Notes: generated by a model not told the origin, from the sequence alone. A DNA stretch of 44,027 nt from Lachnospiraceae bacterium (GCA_017455525.1 JAFTAP010000049.1:1-44027); one strand, 5' to 3'; shown: positions 16,744-25,280, numbered from the stretch's first letter. A program made the numbers and translations.

Positions 16744-17780
16744 GACAGGTTTCTCACTGCCTCAATGGCTTCCTCGGTGCTCGTGACATAGTGCATCGTG
16801 CTTGATATCGAGGAATGTCCCATAAGCTTCTGCACCTTCTCGACATCACCTGTCTTTAACAGCATGTTCTCGGCAAAGGTCGTGCGGAGCTTATGAGGAG
16901 TTATCCTGTCCGCCTTGTCAGGAACAGCAGAGAGCATGTATTTCTTCACAAGCTTCTCGACAGACCTTACGCTTATCCTGCTTCCCGATCTGTTTAAGAA
17001 TACCGCCTCTTCCTTATCCGACGGCTTATATGAAGGCCTGCCGTTTTCAAGATAGTCAGTCATTATCTCCTCAGCCTTATCGCTCATATACACGGTATCG
17101 AAGTTCCCGCCCTTACGGAAAACCCTTATGCCATGCTTCGCGAAGTTGATATCGTTCATATTCATGCCCACAAGCTCGCTCACCCGGATGCCGGTATCAA
17201 GGAATATCGTGCATATAGCCGTGTCCCTCTTAGACGCCTTTAGATCATGAAACTTCTGCTGGTTCTTCGTAAGCTTCTCGCCGGATGAAACTGTTGCCAT
17301 GAAGTCCTGCTTCTCATCCCGTTCTAAATATACTATCTCCTTCTTCTTGACCCTGCCTCTTTTGATAAGAGCCACGGGATTTGATTTTATATATCTGTGC
17401 GCAGCAAGATAACTGAAAAGACGATTAAGCGACACCATGTAATGCCTTATCGTATTCTCGGAGCAGACAGACTCGCCCGCATTGCTTTTTCTCTTCTTCG
17501 GCATACGAAGCTCGTGAAGGAACTCCGCTATATCGGCATCTGTCAGCATCCCCATGTCATCGGTGGTTATCTGTGTCATCTCCTTAGATGCAAAGTAAGG
17601 ATTGCTCTCACGAAGGAACTCAAAGAAAGTTTTTAGCTGTGAGGCGTATGAATATAGCGTCATCCCGGACAGATGGTTCTCCTCCGACATGAAGAACTGC
17701 CTCACAAAATGCGGAAGCTCCTTAGATATCGCATCCGCCTTAAGCCTTGCCTCGTTTTCCTTCTGATCCTTATACTTCAT
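16734..17780 (-). CDS. Tyrosine recombinase, XerC/XerD type
   Basis: The 348-aa protein has an N-terminal SAM-like core-binding domain (about 20-135) and a C-terminal catalytic domain. Visible active-site residues are Arg in DTGIRVSELVG, His-x-x-Arg in THKLRTTFAE, His in MGHSSISST and the nucleophilic Tyr in MHYVTS. Chromosomally encoded Xer proteins resolve chromosome dimers at dif. It is the last gene of the aroB-lspA-rluD operon, 55 bp after rluD, with a GGAGTGAGG ribosome site. No phage genes or attachment sites surround it, so a housekeeping role is more likely than prophage integration. It is longer than XerC/D (about 300 aa), so the exact subtype is uncertain. Confidence 0.88.
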   Translation of the reverse strand: MKYKDQKENEARLKADAISKELPHFVRQFFMSEENHLSGMTLYSYASQLKTFFEFLRESNPYFASKEMTQITTDDMGMLTDADIAEFLHELRMPKKRKSNAGESVCSENTIRHYMVSLNRLFSYLAAHRYIKSNPVALIKRGRVKKKEIVYLERDEKQDFMATVSSGEKLTKNQQKFHDLKASKRDTAICTIFLDTGIRVSELVGMNMNDINFAKHGIRVFRKGGNFDTVYMSDKAEEIMTDYLENGRPSYKPSDKEEAVFLNRSGSRISVRSVEKLVKKYMLSAVPDKADRITPHKLRTTFAENMLLKTGDVEKVQKLMGHSSISSTMHYVTSTEEAIEAVRNLSQD

Positions 17781-17835
17781 GAATCCTCACTCCATTTTCC
17801 ATCATGTCGCTTTACAGGCCTCATCTGATATCGAG

Positions 17836-18768
17836 TCATCCCATGCTCCTCAGCTTCTGAAGTATAGTCTCGAAATACTCAGGAATCGGAGCCGTTACCT
17901 CTATCCTCTCACCCGTTAAAGGGCTCAAAAGCCCTATAAAATACGCATGAAGCGTCTGTCCTTTTGCATGAATCTTAGCCTTCCTTGATCCATATACCTC
18001 ATCCCCAAGTATCGGATGACCGATATGCGTCATATGCACCCTTATCTGATGCGTCCTGCCTGTCTCCAAGGAGCACTCCACATAAGAAAACTCCTTATAC
18101 GCCTCAAGCACCCTGTAATGCGTGACAGCCCGCTTGCCGGAAGGATCGGCCTTCATCTTCTTCCTGTCCTTCTTATCCCTTGCTATAGGAATATCAACCG
18201 TACCATCATCGTTATTAAACCTGCCCCAGACAACGGCTCTGTATTTCCTGTCTATGCTGTGTACCTTAAGCTGCTCCGCCACATCCCTGTGCGTGAGGTC
18301 ATTCTTGCACACTATCACAGACCCCGATGTGTCCTTATCTATCCTATGTACAATTCCGGGTCGCAACACTCCGTTTATACCTGAGAGGTCCTTACAGTGG
18401 TACATCAAAGCATTGACTAAGGTTCCCGTGTAATGCCCGTTCGCTGGATGTACGACCATTCCCTTGGGCTTATTCACGACAAGGAGACCCTCATCCTCAT
18501 AGAGTATGTCAAGCGGTATGTCCTCCGGCTCTATATCAGGAATCTCCGACTCCGGAAGAGCAAAATAAATACTGTCGCCCTCCTCTAATGAATACGAAGC
18601 CTTAGCCGTCTTGCCATTGACCGACACGCCGCCGTCCTTGATAAGCCCCGCTATTCTCGATCTTGATATTTCCTCATAGTATTCGGCTATCCCCTTATCA
18701 AGACGAAGCCCCGATAGCTCCTCCGGCACGGTGAATGAAAGCTCTCTCGCTTTTGCCTCATCCTTCAT
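17836..18768 (-). CDS. rluD: RluA/RluD family 23S rRNA pseudouridine synthase
   Basis: The 310-aa protein isomerises uridines to pseudouridine in large-subunit rRNA. An N-terminal S4 RNA-binding domain (about 15-75; LRLDKGIAEY, SRSRIAGLIKDGGVSVNG) precedes the catalytic domain. The catalytic Asp lies in GIVHRIDKDTSGSVIV. LVVNKPKGMVVHPANGHYTG and LETGRTHQIRVHMTHIGHPILGD are family signatures. Its start overlaps the lspA stop by one base. Exact target positions are inferred by family only. Confidence 0.93.
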   Translation of the reverse strand: MKDEAKARELSFTVPEELSGLRLDKGIAEYYEEISRSRIAGLIKDGGVSVNGKTAKASYSLEEGDSIYFALPESEIPDIEPEDIPLDILYEDEGLLVVNKPKGMVVHPANGHYTGTLVNALMYHCKDLSGINGVLRPGIVHRIDKDTSGSVIVCKNDLTHRDVAEQLKVHSIDRKYRAVVWGRFNNDDGTVDIPIARDKKDRKKMKADPSGKRAVTHYRVLEAYKEFSYVECSLETGRTHQIRVHMTHIGHPILGDEVYGSRKAKIHAKGQTLHAYFIGLLSPLTGERIEVTAPIPEYFETILQKLRSMG

Positions 18769-19331
18769 TATTCGCTGTCATCCCTGTCATCCTTAGGCTG
18801 CATCGAAGAATGCAGCTTCACGGTATTAGCCTTCTTCAAATCAAGATCCTCATCCTTATATATGAATAAGAAAAGTATAACGAGCATCGCCGCCGAAACC
18901 GTAACATAGATATCCGCCACATTGAATATCGGGAAGTCAATGTATATGAAGTAAAGAAAATCTATGACGTAATCCTGCACAAACCTGTCATAAAGATTTC
19001 CTATGGCTCCCGCCCCTATAAGACAGAGGCAGGCGCGGAGCAGCCTGTATTTCTTAGTCGCGGGAAGCCTTATCAGAAAATACAGGACGACGACAATAAA
19101 AACCGCCCCCACTATAATGAACAAAGTCCTCATATCCTGAAGCATGCCGAAAGCAGCCCCCCTGTTTTCAAGATATCTCAGCTCGAAGACCTCCGGTATC
19201 AGCTTTATCGGATCCTTATCCTTCAGATAGCTTACCGCCAGCACCTTCGTGTATCTGTCAATAAATACAAGCACTCCCATTATCAGGAGATCGACAATAA
19301 AAAATATCGCCCTCTTACCCTTACTCATCAT
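18768..19331 (-). CDS. lspA: Lipoprotein signal peptidase II
   Basis: This membrane aspartyl protease cleaves the signal peptide of lipoproteins after diacylglyceryl transfer. The 187-aa protein has four membrane helices. The conserved blocks are present: ENRGAAFGML, GAIGNLYDRFVQDYVIDF and FNVADIYVTV, with one catalytic Asp in each of the last two. A charged C-terminal tail of about 30 residues, longer than usual, is rich in Asp and Lys. It overlaps aroB by 4 bp and rluD by 1 bp. Confidence 0.95.
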   Translation of the reverse strand: MMSKGKRAIFFIVDLLIMGVLVFIDRYTKVLAVSYLKDKDPIKLIPEVFELRYLENRGAAFGMLQDMRTLFIIVGAVFIVVVLYFLIRLPATKKYRLLRACLCLIGAGAIGNLYDRFVQDYVIDFLYFIYIDFPIFNVADIYVTVSAAMLVILFLFIYKDEDLDLKKANTVKLHSSMQPKDDRDDSE

Positions 19332-20437
19332 TCCTCATCCTTTATGATCAGTTCATTGATACCCGCAAGCATTTCCTCGTCAGTAACCGTCGTATCAATA
19401 TAAGCCTTACCCACATCCTTGAGCAGTATGAAGCGTATCCTGCCTGCGCTCATCTTCTTATCAGACTTGGTAAGCGCCAGTATCTTTTCGGCATCCGCAT
19501 CATCAGGCAGGGTTATAGGCAGATCAAAGGGCACGAACATATCCCTTATCTCGTAGAATTCCTCTGTAGAGAGCATCCCTCTCTTGTATGAAATAAAGCA
19601 GGCCGCGATAGTCCCCAGGGCGACGCATTCTCCATGGCGGAGCTTGAAATCCATGTATTTTTCTATCGCATGACCTATAGTGTGTCCGAAGTTAAGCAGC
19701 GCGCGCTCTCCCTGCTCCGTGGGATCATTCTCCACGACATCCCTTTTTATCTCGCAAGACCTTCTTATCATGCGGGATAAGATATCGTCTTCTCTCTCAT
19801 TTATCTCACTGAAATTATTTATTACCCATTCATAATAAGAAGCGTCCTTTATAAGACCATGCTTTATTATCTCTCCCATGCCTGACGCGAATTCCGTATC
19901 GGGAAGCGTTTTAAGCGTAGAGAGGTTCATATAGACAAGCCTTGGCATGTGGAAGGCTCCGACCATATTCTTATATTCATCGAAGTCAACCCCTGTCTTG
20001 CCTCCAATTGAAGAATCAGTACACGAAAGCAACGTCGTAGGTATCTGTATAAAATCAACCCCTCTAAGATATGTGGCAGCAGAATATCCTGCCATATCAC
20101 CTGTCACGCCTCCGCCAAGAGCGATAATAAGATCTTTCCTGTCAAGACGGTACTTAATTAAAGCCTTGTATATCTCCTTTACGGTGTCCAGATTCTTGTG
20201 CTCTTCTCCCGCAGAGAATACGATATTATATATATCCTCTGACACAGGCTTTAAGGCATCGGTTAGCCCGCTCCCATACAGCGGGAACACATTGCTGTCA
20301 GAAACTATACAAAGCCGTCTTCCATTATACCCAAGCTCTGACAAGGCATCGGCAATATCCGAGAAATCATGCCTTAGCATGATGTCATATCCGCTGTCTT
20401 CACTTGTCTTTACGAATATATTGTTTTCATTAAGCAT
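19328..20437 (-). CDS. aroB: 3-dehydroquinate synthase
   Basis: This enzyme converts DAHP to 3-dehydroquinate with NAD+ and a divalent metal, step two of the shikimate pathway. The NAD-binding block GGGVTGDMAGYSAATYLRG and the IPTTLLSCTDSSIGGKTGVD loop are intact. Metal ligands appear as Glu in GMGEIIKHGLI and His in NFGHTIGHAIE and HGECVALG. I use the ATG at 20437 because AAAGGAGG lies 9 nt upstream; the alternative ATG at 20464 would place that site inside the coding sequence. The 369-aa length fits the family. A 13-bp perfect hairpin lies just before the ribosome site. Confidence 0.96.
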   Translation of the reverse strand: MLNENNIFVKTSEDSGYDIMLRHDFSDIADALSELGYNGRRLCIVSDSNVFPLYGSGLTDALKPVSEDIYNIVFSAGEEHKNLDTVKEIYKALIKYRLDRKDLIIALGGGVTGDMAGYSAATYLRGVDFIQIPTTLLSCTDSSIGGKTGVDFDEYKNMVGAFHMPRLVYMNLSTLKTLPDTEFASGMGEIIKHGLIKDASYYEWVINNFSEINEREDDILSRMIRRSCEIKRDVVENDPTEQGERALLNFGHTIGHAIEKYMDFKLRHGECVALGTIAACFISYKRGMLSTEEFYEIRDMFVPFDLPITLPDDADAEKILALTKSDKKMSAGRIRFILLKDVGKAYIDTTVTDEEMLAGINELIIKDEE

Positions 20438-20451
20438 TTTACCTGTCCTCC

Positions 20452-20512
20452 TTTTGTAACGCATAAGGAATGCGTTACAAAACCCGCCAATGGCGGGTAC
20501 GCCCTAAAGGGC
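20452..20512. repeat. Hairpin cluster between sepF and aroB
   Basis: A 13-bp perfect inverted repeat (20452-20464 and 20470-20482, TTTTGTAACGCAT with loop AAGGA) is followed by ACCCGCCA/TGGCGGGT at 20482-20498 and GCCC/GGGC at 20501-20512. All lie in the aroB leader on the minus strand, the first immediately before the AAAGGAGG ribosome site. A further weak AAATTCC/GGAATTT pair lies at about 20531-20548. Confidence 0.65.
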
Positions 20513-20562
20513 TAGGAAAATACGAAATCGAAATTCCTGATGGAATTTTAATTTCTAAGAAA

Positions 20563-20581
20563 GCTGCGGTCATCCCGCAGC
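20563..20581 (-). terminator. Terminator after sepF
   Basis: Read on the minus strand, GCTGCGG and CCGCAGC (20563-20569 and 20575-20581) form a GC-rich hairpin about 30 bp after the sepF stop. It is followed by a weak T-rich run, TTTCTTAG. Confidence 0.55.
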
Positions 20582-20610
20582 CTTTGCCTTAGTCCTTATT
20601 CTTATCGCTC

Positions 20611-21117
20611 TTATTTTGCGATCCCGAACATATCGATCTGCCCTCCCCCGAAGGCTTCAGAAAAATCCCCCGATATATCCACGCTCCTCGGAGTGACTAT
20701 GAAGATATTTCTCGATATCTGCTGTAAGTGTCCGTCTAATGCGACATTAGCGCCAAAGGTTATATCCATTATCCTCTGCGCAACATCCGTTGTCATGCCC
20801 TCAAGGTTAACAACCACGGTCCTGTTATCTAACAACGTATCTATTATAACCTGTCCGTCCTCTACGGATGTAGGCTTAACCACGCATACACCCATGTTAT
20901 TTGAGAATGCAGAGTTCCTTCTCTTAGGCATCTGGGTTATCTTTGCTCTCTGCTGAGGTCTTACGGTCTCTTCCTCTTCATCGAGCCTGCTTCTCATACT
21001 GCTCCTGCGTCTTATAGGCTCTACGACCTCGTCCTCGTCATCCATAAAATCCTCATCGTAATCATCGTCACTGAACTTCATCGAATTGAGGAACTTGTCT
21101 AATACGCCCATTGCCAT
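20611..21117 (-). CDS. sepF: Cell division protein SepF
   Basis: SepF bundles FtsZ filaments and anchors the Z-ring at the division septum. The 168-aa protein has an amphipathic N-terminal membrane-targeting helix (MGVLDKFLNSMKF), an acidic then Arg-rich linker (about 17-75), and the C-terminal SepF core with VCVVKPTSVEDGQVIIDTLL, VVVNLEGM and ISRNIFIVTPRSVDIS. It lies 36 bp downstream of yggS, the classic Gram-positive arrangement. A second in-frame ATG lies two codons downstream; GGAGGG 7 nt before the first favours the one used. Confidence 0.95.
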   Translation of the reverse strand: MAMGVLDKFLNSMKFSDDDYDEDFMDDEDEVVEPIRRRSSMRSRLDEEEETVRPQQRAKITQMPKRRNSAFSNNMGVCVVKPTSVEDGQVIIDTLLDNRTVVVNLEGMTTDVAQRIMDITFGANVALDGHLQQISRNIFIVTPRSVDISGDFSEAFGGGQIDMFGIAK

Positions 21118-21153
21118 TGTTAAACCCTCCCTGATCTTAAGGCTCTCCGCCCT

Positions 21154-21849
21154 TTATTCGGAATTATAATTCCTTGCTCCAAATATGCCGGTTCCGACTC
21201 TGACCATTGTAGCTCCCTCTTCTATGGCCACCTGATAATCACCGGTCATCCCCATTGACATAACATCTACCCGACTATTATCCACCATAATATTCATTAT
21301 GTCAACAAAAATTTTATTTAATTTTACAAAATATTGTCGATTAAGCTCGGGATTATCTACATTTGGGGCTATACACATGACTCCACGGACGTTTACATAA
21401 GGAAGTTTTGATATATTTACATAAAGTTCATTAACCTTATCTGCCGTCACTCCGTACTTGGTATCCTCATCAGCGATGTTTACTTCTATAAGGATATCCT
21501 GCTTAACACCAGCCTTTTCCGCTCTCTTATTTATCTCTTTTGCCAGCTCTTCATTGTCAACGCTGTGAATAAGGTCAACCTTGCCTACGATGTACTTGAC
21601 CTTATTCCTCTGCAGATGCCCTATCATGTGCCAGTGGATATCCTTCGGCATCTTCTCTATCTTATCTGCAAGCTCCTGCACCTTATTCTCGCCGAAGACC
21701 CTGATGCCTGCATTATAAGCCTCCATAAGATCCTCTATCGGCTTGGTCTTGCTGACGGCTATAAGCGTGACCTCAGACCTGTCCCGCCCCGCCTTGTCAC
21801 AGGCCTGTTGAATCTTCTTTTCTACCTCTTCAAGATTCTCGCGTATCAT
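21154..21849 (-). CDS. YggS family pyridoxal-phosphate homeostasis protein
   Basis: This 231-aa alanine-racemase-fold protein binds PLP on Lys34 or so in LIAVSKTKP and balances free PLP; it has no known catalytic activity. Family motifs are GENKVQEL, WHMIGHLQRNK, VRGVMCIAP, SMGMTGDYQVAIEEGATMVRVGTGIFG. It stands between the HlyD-like gene and sepF, the conserved ylmE-ylmF layout of Firmicutes. A GGAGAAG ribosome site precedes the ATG. Confidence 0.95.
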   Translation of the reverse strand: MIRENLEEVEKKIQQACDKAGRDRSEVTLIAVSKTKPIEDLMEAYNAGIRVFGENKVQELADKIEKMPKDIHWHMIGHLQRNKVKYIVGKVDLIHSVDNEELAKEINKRAEKAGVKQDILIEVNIADEDTKYGVTADKVNELYVNISKLPYVNVRGVMCIAPNVDNPELNRQYFVKLNKIFVDIMNIMVDNSRVDVMSMGMTGDYQVAIEEGATMVRVGTGIFGARNYNSE

Positions 21850-21905
21850 AACCTTATACTTCTCCTTTCACTGAATCTACCATAAAAACGCAGTCACCCT
21901 TCTTG

Positions 21906-23315
21906 TCAGTCGGATTTATTTTCAGTCTTCAAGTCCGTGTCCGTCACGAAGTCGCTGTTATTCACGCCGTCACCGTCAAGCACTATATAATCATAGACCT
22001 GAAGGTCGTACATCGACTCGGACTCCACTATGGAGTATTCTTTATTGGAATTGATCACATTTATCTTCGTGAAATCGGCGTAGCCCTTATTCATGTTATA
22101 CACGCCGGTCAGCGTCTCCTTCGCACTAACCGTGAAGGTATCGGACGAATCGGGCTTTGTAAGCACATCCCCGCTTGCGAATACCGATGTGTCAATATAG
22201 AATTCGTCATCTACTTTATTATATATATCAGCATTTACAAGCTCCGTTGATTCTGTTCCGTTCTCCAGATATATACGTCTTAGGAATGAAGCCGTATCCC
22301 TCGCCCCGCTGTCGGTAGCGTACTCTGACGGTATCACGTAGAACTCCCTGTTCACTATTGCGGAGTTAGGAACCTTAAGACCTCTTACCTCGTCAAGCAC
22401 GAGCTCTATGTCCACATATCTGTCTGTAGCGAAGGCTATCATCGAGTCAGTAAAATACAGGACTCCGTAATCTTTGTCCTTATTATTTATGACCTCAAGT
22501 CTCGCCATTGACTCATAGTCGTTCTTAAGGAACCTCGTCTTTATGACACTGTTGCTGCTTATTGCCTGTGCCGTAGCCTCATCCAAGGGAAAGACCACCT
22601 GCCAGTTCTCGCTTGTAACTAACTTGAATGCGGGATCCCCGCCCGATACGAGTTCTCCGTCAACCAGCTGCACCTTCTGATGCGTGCCCTCGTCAAAGGT
22701 GTCTTCATTGACCACGGATGCGCTAAGCTCTTCCAGGCCGTCATAATTATAGACTACTATTCCGCTGTCGGGGGCATAGCCCATATCTATCAGGTCACCG
22801 TAAGAATTGGAAGATACAGAACGAAGGTCCTGCAATGCGCTCTGATTAGCAAGCTTCCTTATCGTGCTCTTAACCGAATCCTGCATGCGGTACACATCAT
22901 CGAAATCCTTATCGTCATAATTCATTGCGAAGCTGATAAGATCGGTCCGAAGCTCCGACAGGGCTTCATCGGAAAGCACGGTATTTATCGCAGCCGAGTC
23001 CTTTATCATCTCCGACAGAACGCCACTCTCATCTATCGAATAGACAAGACCGCCATTGCTTATATGCTCGCTCTCGCCGGCATAGTAATTGATATAGCCG
23101 TTGTTATTCGCCGATACAACCTGCTCTACCCTGATCGCGACGCCCCGATAGGTGCTGTCTATCGCAAGAGAGCCCTCGGTCACTTCATATCCGGCAAGCT
23201 GCGTCACATGCATCCCGGAATATATGATAAGGACCAGATATACGAGTATGGCTCCGAATATCAGCGTTCCTGCGTTTATGTAATGTCTTTTTGCAGTATG
23301 GTTATGTTCGTCCAT
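21906..23315 (-). CDS. HlyD-like single-pass membrane protein of unknown function
   Basis: The product of about 469 aa has a short cytoplasmic N-terminus, one membrane helix (about residues 14-35, INAGTLIFGAILVYLVLIIY) and a large extracytoplasmic part. The region after the helix (about 45-85: GSLAIDSTYRGVAIRVEQ, then NGYINYYAGESEHISNGGLV) resembles the lipoyl/barrel-sandwich part of HlyD-type adaptors. The middle is helical and Asp/Ser-rich. No ABC transporter adjoins. Position directly upstream of yggS and sepF suggests a role in division or wall assembly, which is inference. I use the ATG at 23315; a TTG at 23327 is possible and neither has a clear ribosome site. Confidence 0.75.
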   Translation of the reverse strand: MDEHNHTAKRHYINAGTLIFGAILVYLVLIIYSGMHVTQLAGYEVTEGSLAIDSTYRGVAIRVEQVVSANNNGYINYYAGESEHISNGGLVYSIDESGVLSEMIKDSAAINTVLSDEALSELRTDLISFAMNYDDKDFDDVYRMQDSVKSTIRKLANQSALQDLRSVSSNSYGDLIDMGYAPDSGIVVYNYDGLEELSASVVNEDTFDEGTHQKVQLVDGELVSGGDPAFKLVTSENWQVVFPLDEATAQAISSNSVIKTRFLKNDYESMARLEVINNKDKDYGVLYFTDSMIAFATDRYVDIELVLDEVRGLKVPNSAIVNREFYVIPSEYATDSGARDTASFLRRIYLENGTESTELVNADIYNKVDDEFYIDTSVFASGDVLTKPDSSDTFTVSAKETLTGVYNMNKGYADFTKINVINSNKEYSIVESESMYDLQVYDYIVLDGDGVNNSDFVTDTDLKTENKSD

Positions 23316-23346
23316 TAAGTCAACCAATCAAAGGCTGTTTCATATC

Positions 23347-23370
23347 AAAAGGGGCGGGAAATCCCGCCCC
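23347..23370 (-). terminator. Rho-independent terminator after the P-loop gene
   Basis: On the minus strand a 9-bp GC stem (GGGGCGGGA with TCCCGCCCC, arms 23351-23359 and 23362-23370) is followed at once by TTTTGAT. It lies 22 bp past the stop of the P-loop gene and should separate it from the HlyD-like gene. Confidence 0.8.
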
Positions 23371-23392
23371 CGTATCACCTATCCATGTATGC

Positions 23393-23812
23393 TCAAAGAG
23401 CCACTATCACCTTGTCTGCCATATCCGACGGAAGCATGTCCTTCGTTACCGATATGCTTATAGTCACCGTGATACTGTAAATCTCACTTAACTTATCTAT
23501 CTTTCTTAAAACCTCTATGTAGTCGTCATCCTTGATATATGCTGTCTTGAGCAATGCGTCTATGTAAAGCTGCTCAAGGTCGTGATCTGCCGATATGATG
23601 CCCGATATGAAGCCGTAGAACTCATCCGAGCTTGAGATTGCGTATTTGCTTACGTCCACGAGCCTGATCGAGTTCTTGAGTTCCAGGATATGAGATGAAT
23701 CCTTGTCTACGAACACCAGGCTTCCTTTCGCATTTTTGGCTGCTTCATTAGCCTTATCAAGCAAAACCTTCGTCTTGCCCTTTCCCTTTTCTCCCAAGAT
23801 AAGCTGTATCAT
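23393..23812 (-). CDS. Small P-loop protein
   Basis: The 139-aa protein begins almost immediately with a Walker A motif (LILGEKGKGKTK, residues about 4-15), followed by SLVFVDKDSSH and a Walker B-like VTISISV strand near the end. It looks like a short NTPase; such proteins are sometimes annotated as twitching-motility PilT-like, but the PilT Asp and His boxes are not seen and that name is not supported. I chose the ATG at 23812 with AAGGAGG 9 nt upstream over the upstream frame start at 23848. It has its own promoter and its own terminator. Confidence 0.75.
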   Translation of the reverse strand: MIQLILGEKGKGKTKVLLDKANEAAKNAKGSLVFVDKDSSHILELKNSIRLVDVSKYAISSSDEFYGFISGIISADHDLEQLYIDALLKTAYIKDDDYIEVLRKIDKLSEIYSITVTISISVTKDMLPSDMADKVIVAL

Positions 23813-23847
23813 AGAGGAGCCCTCCTTTTTATAAAATGATGTAACCA

Positions 23848-23876
23848 ATTATACCATATTTCCCAGCTCATGAAAA
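23848..23876 (-). promoter_or_regulatory. Promoter of the P-loop gene
   Basis: On the minus strand TTTTCA (23871-23876), 17 bp and TATAAT (23848-23853) preceded by TGG (extended -10) lie about 35 bp before the ATG at 23812. The -35 box is weak, offset by the extended -10. Confidence 0.6.
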
Positions 23877-23880
23877 CAAT

Positions 23881-24867
23881 CTATTGCAAAAGCTCCAGCA
23901 GGCTGTTCGTCTTCGTGTACAGCACATCCACGCCGTCAGCCTTCATCACGACCGAAATATATGAATTATCCGAGGCATCCTTGGAAAGCAGCACCAGGCA
24001 AGTGCCCGCAGCAATCGTAGAGCCTGTCTTTCCTCCGATTATATTCGCTGCCTGCGGTGGTGAATACTGCCCCTTCAGGTATCTGTTAGTGGTCTCGCAT
24101 TCAAAAGGGATGTCCTCCCCAGATGCTCTGTGATACACAGTGGAATACTCGCTCATGCTTATTATCTCTATGAATTTCCCATAGCTTATAGCCTTATTGA
24201 ATAATAAGTACATATCGTAAGCCGTGGTATAGTGATCCTCGTCCTGAAGACCTGACGGATTGACAAAATGCGAATTAGTAGCCCCAAGAGTTTTCGCTTC
24301 CTCATTCATCATATCGGCGAAGGCTTCGATAGAGCCCGCCACGTTAACCGCTATAAGATTAGCCACGTCGTTAGCTGAATAGATAAGCAGGATATGAAGC
24401 GCCTGATCCAAGGTCATGGTATCGCCTGCTTTGAGCTTTATCTTCTGGACATCGTTTTCTGTAAGGACGCAACTCTCATCGGCAACGAGAACCTGATCCA
24501 TATCGCAGTTCTCCATGGCGACTATAGCCGTGAGCACCTTTGTCATGCTGGCGGGATAAAGCCTCTCATAAGGACTTTTGCAGTAAAGCGTCTTCTTGCC
24601 CTTAAGGTCAAAAAGCATGGCAGCCGCATAAGAGTCCGGTCCGAATTCTATTTCATTCTCTGATGTGGACTCCGGCCCAGGTATGCAGAGATTAGCCGCA
24701 AAAGGATCTGCACATTCGCGTACATCCTGAGACTCGAATCTGAATGCGCTCTTGGTACTGTCCTTATCAAAAGGCACTCCGTAGGAAGTCTCCCCGCATC
24801 CGCTAAATGATACGCAAAGAAGAATCGACGCAATTATTATGGAGATTCGCTTATTTATACATCTCAC
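23881..24867 (-). CDS. dacA: D-alanyl-D-alanine carboxypeptidase (PBP5/DacA type)
   Basis: This enzyme trims the terminal D-Ala from peptidoglycan stem peptides outside the membrane. The product of about 328 aa has the three penicillin-binding motifs: SxxK with Ser107 (PASMTKVL), SxN with Ser164 (YSANDVAN), and KTG near residue 280 (IGGKTGST). The N-terminal segment ISIIIASILLCVSFSGC is a signal sequence with a lipobox-like end, so it may be a lipoprotein substrate of LspA. It lacks the C-terminal amphipathic anchor of classical PBP5, consistent with a lipid anchor. The start is uncertain: I use GTG at 24867, inside the end of mgsA; TTG at 24891 is the alternative. Confidence 0.9.
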   Translation of the reverse strand: MRCINKRISIIIASILLCVSFSGCGETSYGVPFDKDSTKSAFRFESQDVRECADPFAANLCIPGPESTSENEIEFGPDSYAAAMLFDLKGKKTLYCKSPYERLYPASMTKVLTAIVAMENCDMDQVLVADESCVLTENDVQKIKLKAGDTMTLDQALHILLIYSANDVANLIAVNVAGSIEAFADMMNEEAKTLGATNSHFVNPSGLQDEDHYTTAYDMYLLFNKAISYGKFIEIISMSEYSTVYHRASGEDIPFECETTNRYLKGQYSPPQAANIIGGKTGSTIAAGTCLVLLSKDASDNSYISVVMKADGVDVLYTKTNSLLELLQ

Positions 24868-25249
24868 GCCACTCCATGTCTCCTCTGTCAAGCGACTTAA
24901 TCAGAAGCTCCGCCGTAGCGAGATTAGTCGCAAGCGGTATATTATGTATGTCGCAAAGCCTTACTATACTCCTGTTTGACGACTGCTCATGCGTTATAGG
25001 TGACTCAGGATCCCTTAAGAATATAACGAGATCCAAAGCATCAGCTTCTATCTGCGCCCCTAACTGCTGTTCCCCGCCTAAATGTCCTGCCAGATACTTA
25101 TGCAGATTAAGCCCCGCAGCCTCCTCTATGAGCCTTCCCGTAGTCTCTGTTGCATACAGCTCATGCTTATCCAGTATCCCCCGATACGCTATGCAGAAAT
25201 TCTGCATGAGCTTCTTTTTCGCGTCATGCGCGATCAACCCGATATTCAC
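24851..25249 (-). CDS. mgsA: Methylglyoxal synthase, with Glu at the catalytic-base position
   Basis: MgsA turns dihydroxyacetone phosphate into methylglyoxal and phosphate, a glycolytic bypass. The 132-aa protein is full length and has IAHDAKKK (His8, Asp9), TETTGRL, GGEQQLGAQ, FLRDP and ATNLATAELLI. The position of E. coli Asp71, the catalytic base in GGDQQ, is Glu60 here. The equivalent of Asp101 is Ser90, while the His98 equivalent (His87) is kept. TGTTG is TETTG. It may be active with altered geometry, or have drifted. The start is GTG at 25249 with GAAGG upstream. It overlaps dacA by 17 bp and probably shares its transcript. Confidence 0.88.
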   Translation of the reverse strand: MNIGLIAHDAKKKLMQNFCIAYRGILDKHELYATETTGRLIEEAAGLNLHKYLAGHLGGEQQLGAQIEADALDLVIFLRDPESPITHEQSSNRSIVRLCDIHNIPLATNLATAELLIKSLDRGDMEWREMYK

Positions 25250-25280
25250 TATTTTCTACCTTCTCAACTATGATTTTACT

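Noticed and set aside
16734-17780. Prophage or integrative element marked by the tyrosine recombinase
   Set aside because: No phage genes, tRNA or direct-repeat attachment sites are nearby; the gene is the tail of a housekeeping operon, fitting a chromosomal Xer protein.
23393-23812. Twitching-motility ATPase PilT
   Set aside because: The protein is only 139 aa and shows Walker A but not the Asp and His boxes of PilT; no type IV pilus genes adjoin.
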